In this document: positions 46,760 through 53,053 of the stretch, piece by piece | Layout: every line of letters begins with the position of its first letter | How positions within the stretch are numbered: the stretch's first letter is position 1 | DNA from: Photobacterium phosphoreum | GTDB taxonomy: Bacteria > Pseudomonadota > Gammaproteobacteria > Enterobacterales > Vibrionaceae | Direction of reading: 5' to 3' | Assembly: GCF_002954725.1 (NCBI RefSeq) | Contig: NZ_MSCQ01000001.1 | Span: forward strand, 1,474,003 to 1,527,055 | Length of the DNA stretch: 53,053 nt | Translations under genes and position numbers: made by a program | The notes under the pieces: generated by a model | What the model saw: the letters and a program-made list of their open reading frames with translations, nothing else | Database searches by the model: none | Told to the model about the DNA's origin: nothing

Positions 46760-46841
46760 TCGCCAATAACTCTCATCTCTATTATGTAAAACATCGCACT
46801 TCCCTGACTGTACTTTACATTTAGTACAGTTACCCCTCCAA

Positions 46842-46857
46842 GGGCAATCGTTTGCTT
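46842..46857 (+). promoter_or_regulatory. PurR operator upstream of purC
   Basis: GGGCAATCGTTTGCTT matches the PurR consensus ACGCAAACGTTTGCGT at 12 of 16 positions, including 11 of 12 in the core palindrome GCAAtCGTTTGC. It lies 120 bases before the purC start. Purine-dependent repression is expected. Just upstream, ACTGTAC-N10-GTACAGT (46807-46830) is another dyad without a known owner. Confidence 0.75.
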
Positions 46858-46976
46858 TTTTACTGGCAGTCCAAGAATGAACCGAGTATTATGCTCAATA
46901 AGATGAGTGATTGAGGTGACTTCTATCTTGAGCACTCTGTATTTCGATGTCATCATTTTGAAATAGGAATTTCACC

Positions 46977-48080
46977 ATGAGCCTTGCCGATCAAGTTCTT
47001 GCCGTCAATGACGACCTTCCCATCCGTACCGATAAACCTGTTCACAGCGGAAAAGTACGCTCCGTTTATTGGCTAACAGAAGCAGATAGTCGTCGTCTTA
47101 TTCAACAAAAAGGCTACAATGTTCAACCTGATGCGCCATTAGCAATTATGATCATCAGTGATCGTATCTCTGCATTTGACTGTATTTGGCATGGTGAAGG
47201 TGGCTTAAAAGGTGTTCCAGGTAAAGGGGCGGCACTCAATGCCATCTCAAACCATTGGTTTAAACTATTTAAAGATAATGGGTTAGCTGATAGCCATATT
47301 CTTGATATTCCTCATCCTTTTGTATGGATAGTACAAAAAGCAAAACCGGTAATGGTAGAAGCAATTTGCCGCCAATATATTACTGGCTCAATGTGGCGAG
47401 CATACAATCAAGGAGAGCGTCAATTCTGTGGTATTCAACTGCCTGAAGGGTTAAAAAAAGATCAAAAATTACCACAACTACTGATGACACCGTCTACCAA
47501 AGGTATTCTAAAAGGTATTCCTAATGTCCCAGAAGCAGATGATGTCAATGTTACTCGTGAAGATCTCATCAATAACTACCAAGCCTTTAATTTCCATAAT
47601 ATCGACGATATTAGCTACTATGAAAAACTATTAGCCGATGGTTTTAATGTTATTAGTGACGAATTAGCAAAATTAGACCAAATTTTTGTCGATACTAAAT
47701 TTGAGTTTGGTTATGTTACCGATGCTAGCGGTAATGAAAAATTGATTTATATGGATGAAGTTGGCACCCCTGATTCATCACGCATTTGGGATGGCGCGGC
47801 ATACCGCGATGGACAGATTGTTGAAAATTCGAAAGAAGATTTCCGTCAAGTTTTATTAAATTATTTCCCAGATCCAGATATTCTTTTAAATAAAGAGCGT
47901 ATGCCTGAACGTTTTGCTTTAGCTGCAAATAACGATCTTCCTCAAGACGTATTAATGCAAATATCTAAAATCTATACCGATATTGCAGAAAAAATTACGG
48001 GTAAGCCAATTACGCTAAGCCAAGATCCTAAAACAGAAATTATTGATATTTTACGCCACGAATACCAATTAATTGATTAA
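46977..48080 (+). CDS. purC: Phosphoribosylaminoimidazole-succinocarboxamide synthase
   Basis: 367-residue enzyme of purine biosynthesis that joins CAIR and aspartate with ATP to give SAICAR. Family segments include KVRSVYWL (phosphate-binding start), [31 protein letters not shown] and [13 protein letters not shown]. It is the long form found in Vibrionaceae rather than the roughly 237-residue E. coli type. AATAGGAATTTC precedes the ATG. It is monocistronic, with a PurR operator upstream and a strong terminator after the stop. Confidence 0.96.
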   Translation: MSLADQVLAVNDDLPIRTDKPVHSGKVRSVYWLTEADSRRLIQQKGYNVQPDAPLAIMIISDRISAFDCIWHGEGGLKGVPGKGAALNAISNHWFKLFKDNGLADSHILDIPHPFVWIVQKAKPVMVEAICRQYITGSMWRAYNQGERQFCGIQLPEGLKKDQKLPQLLMTPSTKGILKGIPNVPEADDVNVTREDLINNYQAFNFHNIDDISYYEKLLADGFNVISDELAKLDQIFVDTKFEFGYVTDASGNEKLIYMDEVGTPDSSRIWDGAAYRDGQIVENSKEDFRQVLLNYFPDPDILLNKERMPERFALAANNDLPQDVLMQISKIYTDIAEKITGKPITLSQDPKTEIIDILRHEYQLID

Positions 48081-48089
48081 CTCTGCTAT

Positions 48090-48117
48090 GAGAGCTATTC
48101 CGATAGCTCTCTTTTTT
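48090..48117 (+). terminator. Terminator of purC
   Basis: GAGAGCTAT (48090-48098) and ATAGCTCTC (48103-48111) pair perfectly around TCCG, followed by six T residues. Confidence 0.95.
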
Positions 48118-48526
48118 ACATTAATATTCACATTTATCTTACCATTATTCTTTTCCCGTATTTCCCCCCTTACGCCACTCTCAAATTAAACAAAACACCA
48201 GCAACTTCACCGCAACAAAAACAATCAACAACACATAAAAACACCACTATTAACGTCAAAATAAAAAACAAACAATTAACAAGCAAGCCTATTAGGACTC
48301 ATTATAAAAAGAAGTAATCCTACTTATATTGTCATTATATTACATATTTTAACTTTTAATATTAACAATTAACTTTAATGTCAAAATTATACTATTTTAA
48401 CTGCAAAATAATGCATTTATTAATTGAATAAGTACAACGGTATAATTTATGCTTTTATCGAAACTAGAATTGATATAAATATTTATAAGTACTTATTTTT
48501 TATATTTAACAACCTTAGGAGGTTTT
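48118..48526 (+). other. Upstream region of the tor operon
   Basis: 409 very AT-rich bases. TATAAT at 48441-48446 is a candidate -10 but lacks a clear -35. ATAAGTAC occurs twice (about 48427 and 48486). No TorR decamers like those of E. coli torC and no FNR site were recognised. AGGAGG (48517-48522) is a perfect ribosome binding site for torE. Confidence 0.45.
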
Positions 48527-48703
48527 ATGGACAGTATTACTGATCCTACAACCAAAAAAACACGCAGCCGCGAATGGAAAATGTTCCTTTTTATTACCAT
48601 TTTTCTTTTCCCTATTTTAAGCGTCATTTTCGTTGGTGGTTATGGCTTCACTGTATGGATGTTGCAATTATTTGTCTTTGGTCCTCCCGGTCACGGTGGT
48701 TGA
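48527..48703 (+). CDS. torE: TorE/NapE-like small membrane protein
   Basis: 58 residues, with a charged N-terminus (TTKKTRSREWKMF), one or two close membrane spans (FITIFLFPILSVIFVGGYG) and a short tail ending FGPPGHGG. This is the NapE/TorE type of small protein found ahead of TMAO or periplasmic nitrate reductase genes. Its biochemical role is unknown. The ATG at 48527 follows AGGAGG. It is the first gene of torE-torC-torA, 43 bases before torC. Confidence 0.88.
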   Translation: MDSITDPTTKKTRSREWKMFLFITIFLFPILSVIFVGGYGFTVWMLQLFVFGPPGHGG

Positions 48704-48746
48704 TCCCCTACTTCAAACTGAAAGCATCATTTAACGAGAAACAATA

Positions 48747-49925
48747 ATGAAAGCATTTTTAAAAAAAGCTTGGCTAACCCTATCACGTCCAAGCGTCCAT
48801 ATTAGCCTTGGTGTTCTTGCCCTTGGTGGCTTTGTTGCTGGTATTATTTTTTGGGGTGGTTTCAATACTGCACTAGAAAAAACCAACACTGAAGAATTTT
48901 GTGTTAGCTGCCATGCCGATAATATCGTGCCTGAATATGTAAATACTATTCATGATAAAAACCGCTCAGGTGTACGAGCAACATGTCCTGACTGTCACGT
49001 TCCTCATGATTGGACAGATAAAATTTCACGTAAAATACAGGCGAGTAAGGAAGTCTTTGCTCACTTTGCCGGCTTTATTGATACCCCTGAAAAGTTTGAA
49101 GATCGCCGTATTGTTCTCGCTCAGCATGAATGGGAACGCTTTAAAGCCAATGGTTCACAGGAATGTCGTGACTGTCACGATTATAAAGGCATGGATTTTG
49201 AAAAAATGTCACCTGTTGCTCGCGTACAAATGAAAAATGCCGCAGAACGCGATCAAAGTTGTGTTGATTGCCACAAAGGTATTGCCCACCACTTACCAAA
49301 AGATATGGACTCTAGTGGCGGTATGATTTCAGAATTGGTTCAACAATCACATGGCACCAACTACAGCAAGGGTGAAGAAATTTATAGTGTGCGTTTCCTT
49401 CCTGTTTATGAAGATAAAGCAATGAAAGTTGAGGCCGGTATTCTAAACCCAGCTTCTGGCGTAAAAGTCATTGATGAAACGGATGATGCGATAGAAGTTG
49501 AAATTGCAGGCTGGCGTAAAGACAAAGGCTATGGTCGTGTGATTCAGGAAGACTTTGGTATGAATATTCCTGTGGCTTCTCTACTGAAAGAATCTGCCCA
49601 AAATGACAAAGTGGTTGAGAAATACGAAGAAAAAGTCGATGACTTAACCGGTCTTCCTTGGCAACGTGTAACGGCAACAGTGTGGATGCCTAAAGATTCA
49701 TTAATTAACGACATTACACCGGTATGGGCGCAAGCAAAAACAGCTTACACCACCAACTGTTCAGTGTGTCATACCCAACCAGCTGAAGCTCACTTTGATG
49801 CCAATACATGGCCAGGAATGTTTAACGGTATGTTGGCATTTGTAAACTTTGACCGTGATAGTGAAGCGATTGTGTTGAAGTACTTACAGAAACACTCTTC
49901 TGATTTTTCTAATGGCCAACACTAA
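48747..49925 (+). CDS. torC: Pentahaem c-type cytochrome TorC
   Basis: 392-residue membrane-anchored cytochrome that takes electrons from menaquinol to TMAO reductase. One N-terminal span ([19 protein letters not shown]) anchors it in the inner membrane facing the periplasm. Five CxxCH haem sites are seen near residues 52 (CVSCH), 80 (CPDCH), 140 (CRDCH), 172 (CVDCH) and 338 (CSVCH): four in the NapC/NirT-like part and one in the C-terminal domain, the TorC/TorY pattern. It lies 20 bases before torA. Confidence 0.95.
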   Translation: MKAFLKKAWLTLSRPSVHISLGVLALGGFVAGIIFWGGFNTALEKTNTEEFCVSCHADNIVPEYVNTIHDKNRSGVRATCPDCHVPHDWTDKISRKIQASKEVFAHFAGFIDTPEKFEDRRIVLAQHEWERFKANGSQECRDCHDYKGMDFEKMSPVARVQMKNAAERDQSCVDCHKGIAHHLPKDMDSSGGMISELVQQSHGTNYSKGEEIYSVRFLPVYEDKAMKVEAGILNPASGVKVIDETDDAIEVEIAGWRKDKGYGRVIQEDFGMNIPVASLLKESAQNDKVVEKYEEKVDDLTGLPWQRVTATVWMPKDSLINDITPVWAQAKTAYTTNCSVCHTQPAEAHFDANTWPGMFNGMLAFVNFDRDSEAIVLKYLQKHSSDFSNGQH

Positions 49926-49945
49926 GCATTGATGGAGTAAATACT

Positions 49946-52414
49946 ATGTCTGTATCAAGACGCTGTTTTCTAAAAGGCCTTGCAACAACAAGTGCAGCCA
50001 CTGTGATTGGCCCAAGCCTACTCGCCTCAGCAAAGGTGTTTGCTAACGATGAGATAGGACAAGGCACTTGGCGCTATTCTGGCTCACACTGGGGTGCTTT
50101 CCGCGCTCAGATCTATGCGGGTAAAGTACAACAAATTGAAGCGATTGAAATAGATAAAAACCCAACTGAAATGCTCAATGGCATTAAAGGTATTATCTAT
50201 AACCCATCACGTGTTCGTTATCCAATGGTACGTCTAGATTGGCTTAAAAAGCATAAATTTAGCGGTGAAACTCGCGGTAATAATCGTTTTGTTCGTGTCA
50301 CATGGGATGAAGCATTAGATCTGTTCTACCGTGAACTAGAGCGTATTCAAAAAGACTACGGTCCATGGGCATTACACGCAGGTCAAACGGGCTGGCGTCA
50401 AACGGGTCAATTCCATAGCTGTACCAGCCACATGCAACGTGCTGTGGGTATGCATGGCAACTACATCACCAAAGTTGGCGACTACTCAACAGGTGCTGGT
50501 CAAACCATCATGCCGTATGTGCTAGGTTCGACTGAGGTGTATGCTCAGGGTACATCATGGTCTGAAATTTTAGACAACAGTAAGAACATTATTTTATGGG
50601 CTAACGATCCCGTTAAAAACCTACAGGTAGGTTGGAACTGTGAAACCCATGAGTCCTACCCTTACCTTGCGCAACTAAAAGAAAAAGTAGCTAAAGGTGA
50701 AATCAATGTAATTTCGGTTGATCCGGTTAAAAACAAGACCCAACGTTACTTAGAAAACACCCACCTTTATATTCACCCACAAACAGATGTACCATTTATG
50801 TTGGGGGTGGCGCACACGCTTTACACTGAGAATCTTTATGATAAAGAATTCATCAAAATGTATTGCTTAGGCTTTGATGAGTTCATTGGTTACGTAAAAG
50901 GCGACACTAAAGACAAGGTTGAAAAAACACCAGAATGGGCAGCAGAGATTTGTGGCGTACCAGCGGATCAAATCCGTGAATTTGCCCGAATGTTAGTTAA
51001 AGAACGTACTCAAATTCTATTTGGTTGGTGTATTCAACGTCAAGAACACGGTGAACAACCTTACTGGATGGGCGCTGTTATTGCAGCTATGGTCGGTCAA
51101 ATTGGCTTACCTGGCGGCGGTATCTCTTATGGTCACCATTACTCTGGTATCGGTGTACCATCAACAGGCTTTGCAGCGCCGGGTGGTTTCCCACGTAACG
51201 TTGATGAAGGTCAAAAACCGAAATGGGATAACAACGACTTCAATGGTTATAGCCGCACTATCCCTGTCGCACGCTTCGTCGATTGTATTTTAGAGCCCGG
51301 TAAAGAAATTAAGTACAACGGCTCTAAAGTGATTCTGCCTGATTACAAAATGATGGTGATCAGCGGTAACAACCCTTGGCATCACCACCAAGATCGTAAC
51401 CGCATGAAACAAGCATTCCAAAAATTGCAAACTGTGATAACGATTGATTTTGCATGGACAGCAACCTGCCGTTTCTCAGATATCGTACTACCAGCATGTA
51501 CTCAATTTGAACGTAACGATATTGACGTTATGGGCTCATACAGTGGTCGTGGTTTAATCGCGATGCAAAAACTGGTTGATCCGCTTTATCAATCAAAAAC
51601 TGACTTTGATATTTTTACGGAATTATCGCGTCGTTTTGATAAAAATAAAGAATACACCCGTGGAATGGATGAAATGCAATGGGTGCAATCGCTGTATAAT
51701 GATTGCCGTAAAGCGAATGCTGGCAAATTCGACATGCCTGAGTTTGATGTATTCTGGCAACAAGGTTTTTTAGACTTTGGTACGGGTAAGCCGTGGGTTC
51801 GCCACGCAGATTTCCGTCAAGATCCTGAAATCAATGCACTGGGCACACCTTCAGGTTTCATTGAAATCTCAAGTCGTAAAATTGCCCGTTATGGCTATGA
51901 ACACTGTCAAGGCCACCCAATGTGGTTTGAAAAGACAGAACGTTCTCATGGTGGTCCAGGCTCTGATAAACATCCGTTCTGGATGCAATCTTGTCACCCT
52001 GACAAACGCTTGCACTCACAAATGTGTGAATCCGATGAATTCCGCGCGACGTATACCGTTCAAGGTCGAGAGCCTGTTTACATCAACCCTAAAGATGCTA
52101 CAGCTAAAGGCATTAAAGACGGTGATGTTGTACGCGTGTTTAACGATCGTGGTCAATTACTTGCGGGTGCTGTCGTGACAGATAGTTACCCACAAGGTGT
52201 CGTCAGAATAGAGGAAGGTGCATGGTATGGACCATTAAATGAAAAAGTAGGTTCGCTTGATACTTATGGCGATCCAAACACATTAACCATGGATATTCCA
52301 ACGTCTGAACTAGCACAAGCAACCAGCGCCCAAACCTGCTTGGTGAACATTGAGAAATTCAATGGCAAATTACCACCAGTAACAGCTTTTGGTGGCCCCA
52401 TTGAAGTGAGTTAA
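49946..52414 (+). CDS. torA: Trimethylamine-N-oxide reductase, molybdopterin enzyme
   Basis: 822-residue periplasmic bis-MGD molybdoenzyme that reduces TMAO to trimethylamine in anaerobic respiration. A twin-arginine signal (SRRCFLKG) opens the protein, cleaved near ASAKVFAND. The serine that coordinates molybdenum lies near residue 180 in GDYSTGAGQ, and further MGD-binding segments are [20 protein letters not shown] (around 360) and [10 protein letters not shown]. Length fits TorA/TorZ. GGAG precedes the ATG. Its dedicated chaperone TorD and the TorSTR regulators are not seen in the window. TMAO respiration is typical of marine Vibrionaceae. Confidence 0.96.
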   Translation: MSVSRRCFLKGLATTSAATVIGPSLLASAKVFANDEIGQGTWRYSGSHWGAFRAQIYAGKVQQIEAIEIDKNPTEMLNGIKGIIYNPSRVRYPMVRLDWLKKHKFSGETRGNNRFVRVTWDEALDLFYRELERIQKDYGPWALHAGQTGWRQTGQFHSCTSHMQRAVGMHGNYITKVGDYSTGAGQTIMPYVLGSTEVYAQGTSWSEILDNSKNIILWANDPVKNLQVGWNCETHESYPYLAQLKEKVAKGEINVISVDPVKNKTQRYLENTHLYIHPQTDVPFMLGVAHTLYTENLYDKEFIKMYCLGFDEFIGYVKGDTKDKVEKTPEWAAEICGVPADQIREFARMLVKERTQILFGWCIQRQEHGEQPYWMGAVIAAMVGQIGLPGGGISYGHHYSGIGVPSTGFAAPGGFPRNVDEGQKPKWDNNDFNGYSRTIPVARFVDCILEPGKEIKYNGSKVILPDYKMMVISGNNPWHHHQDRNRMKQAFQKLQTVITIDFAWTATCRFSDIVLPACTQFERNDIDVMGSYSGRGLIAMQKLVDPLYQSKTDFDIFTELSRRFDKNKEYTRGMDEMQWVQSLYNDCRKANAGKFDMPEFDVFWQQGFLDFGTGKPWVRHADFRQDPEINALGTPSGFIEISSRKIARYGYEHCQGHPMWFEKTERSHGGPGSDKHPFWMQSCHPDKRLHSQMCESDEFRATYTVQGREPVYINPKDATAKGIKDGDVVRVFNDRGQLLAGAVVTDSYPQGVVRIEEGAWYGPLNEKVGSLDTYGDPNTLTMDIPTSELAQATSAQTCLVNIEKFNGKLPPVTAFGGPIEVS

Positions 52415-52431
52415 TTACTTATATTAAAACC

Positions 52432-52464
52432 AAGCCCCTTCATCGCTAAGATTGAGGGGCTTTT
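52432..52464 (+). terminator. Terminator of the tor operon
   Basis: AAGCCCCT (52432-52439) pairs with AGGGGCTT (52455-52462), with a further short inner pairing CA/TG, followed by TTTT. Confidence 0.88.
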
Positions 52465-52605
52465 ATTTATCATCACTTCAAATATTCCCTTCTAAATAAT
52501 TTTCAGCCGCCTCGTTTTTAAAGAAAGCAAAAAATCATCAAATGGAAATAAAATAAGCATATTTCTATAATAAGTCTCTTTTTCAGCAAACTTATTGTGC
52601 ACATA

Positions 52606-52619
52606 TTGATCAAATTCAA
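52606..52619 (+). promoter_or_regulatory. FNR-like site upstream of the 98-residue gene
   Basis: TTGAT-CAAA-TTCAA differs from the FNR consensus TTGAT-N4-ATCAA at one defined position. It lies 98 bases from its left edge to the next ATG and is beyond the tor terminator, so it would serve the next gene. Confidence 0.55.
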
Positions 52620-52703
52620 TGAGTGAGCGAAAATCAACTCATAGGCACGGAGGTTTATAACAATTATATGATTATGGATATTTTACTTTCAAGGTAAAAA
52701 ATT

Positions 52704-53000
52704 ATGTCAGGTTTCGCCTACCCCCACACTTGTCCATTAATTGATCGCCAAATAGGTCGAGCAAAAGGTGATTTGACCCTTTATATTCGTGATTTATTAC
52801 GTTCTTATAAGATTGAAATCACGGGTAAAGAAATGCTTCTTGCTGGCGAGGAGTTATTTAGCGCACTGAGTGATATTTTTGAAAAAACACGCACAACAAA
52901 TGAAGATATGCGTACAGAGGCACATAAACAAATTGTGGCTTTAGAAGCAGAAAACATGGAATTACGGGCACTATTATATTGCCAACGTCTTGCCAGTTAA
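52704..53000 (+). CDS. Hypothetical protein, 98 residues, coiled-coil C-terminus
   Basis: Not recognised. ATG at 52704 is preceded by AAGG. It opens SGFAYPHTCPLIDRQIGRAK, with a cysteine and two histidines near the N-terminus (H8, C10), then a mostly helical chain. The last 45 residues (DIFEKTRTTNEDMRTEAHKQ, then ALEAENMELRALLY) have heptad-like hydrophobic spacing typical of a coiled coil. No signal peptide or membrane span is seen. It sits downstream of the tor terminator and behind an FNR-like site, so anaerobic expression is possible. Another A-rich, GC-arm sequence at 53035-53053 may be the start of its terminator, cut by the window edge. Confidence 0.75.
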   Translation: MSGFAYPHTCPLIDRQIGRAKGDLTLYIRDLLRSYKIEITGKEMLLAGEELFSALSDIFEKTRTTNEDMRTEAHKQIVALEAENMELRALLYCQRLAS

Positions 53001-53053
53001 GAGTAATGGCCCTTCAGAACAAAACAATAAATAAAAAAGCCACCACGAACGGT

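Noticed and set aside
46807..46830. LexA box upstream of purC
   Set aside because: The half-sites CTG...CAG are 16 bases apart instead of ten.

Overview
The window looks like a chromosomal segment of a marine, facultatively anaerobic gammaproteobacterium of the Vibrionaceae, most likely close to Photobacterium. This is inferred from the low GC content, a torECA TMAO-respiration operon, the uvrY-uvrC-pgsA order, a 367-residue PurC and the overall gene style. No 16S rRNA is present, so the genus is not proven. I saw no phage, insertion sequence, CRISPR array or plasmid gene. The region reads as a mosaic of respiratory, transport and stress operons separated by well-formed terminators.

Layout. 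1-5.4 kb: tRNA-Cys (minus strand), then nirB-nirD-nirC-cobA for NADH-dependent nitrite ammonification, with nitrite transport and a sirohaem-pathway methyltransferase. It lies behind an FNR + NarL/NarP promoter spaced as in E. coli nirB. 5.4-8.7 kb (minus): uvrY-uvrC-pgsA, with uvrY starting at TTG and uvrC at GTG. 9.1-12.4 kb: a structured leader followed by a complete ECF vitamin-type transporter (S, fused A-A', T). 12.7-16.5 kb: a TAXI-type TRAP transporter. 16.5-17.3 kb (minus): lgt. 17.5-25.2 kb: a copper/silver efflux locus made of a Met/His/Cys-rich secreted peptide, CusC-like, CusB-like carrying two tandem CusF-like domains, CusA-like, and a cupredoxin with MDHSGM repeats. Its possible promoter has a 19-bp spacer, as in MerR/CueR targets.

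25.2-30.2 kb: yehS, a beta-propeller-like lipoprotein, an MltF-like transglycosylase and a NupX-type nucleoside transporter. 30.4-35.5 kb: acetoin pathway genes alsS-alsD, an NRAMP-fold permease that lacks both canonical metal-binding motifs and sits behind a possible attenuator, and a LysR regulator. 36-40.5 kb: ndh, an 11-copy heptamer repeat, two tandem GFA-family genes and frmA (formaldehyde detoxification). 40.8-48.1 kb: a dicarboxylate/amino-acid symporter, a 45-codon basic small ORF behind a strong hairpin, a UvrD-like helicase, a DUF445 protein, a YdjM-like protein, and purC with a PurR box. 48.5-52.5 kb: torE-torC-torA. The window ends with an unrecognised 98-residue gene behind an FNR-like site.

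How the parts fit. Nitrite ammonification, TMAO respiration and acetoin fermentation are all low-oxygen functions, and FNR-like sites are seen before nirB, before ndh (weak) and before the last gene. The least explained elements are the ECF leader RNA, the NRAMP-like gene and its leader, the small ORF at 42357-42494, the double-CusF CusB, and two short tandem repeats with nearly the same core (AATACC and TAATACC).
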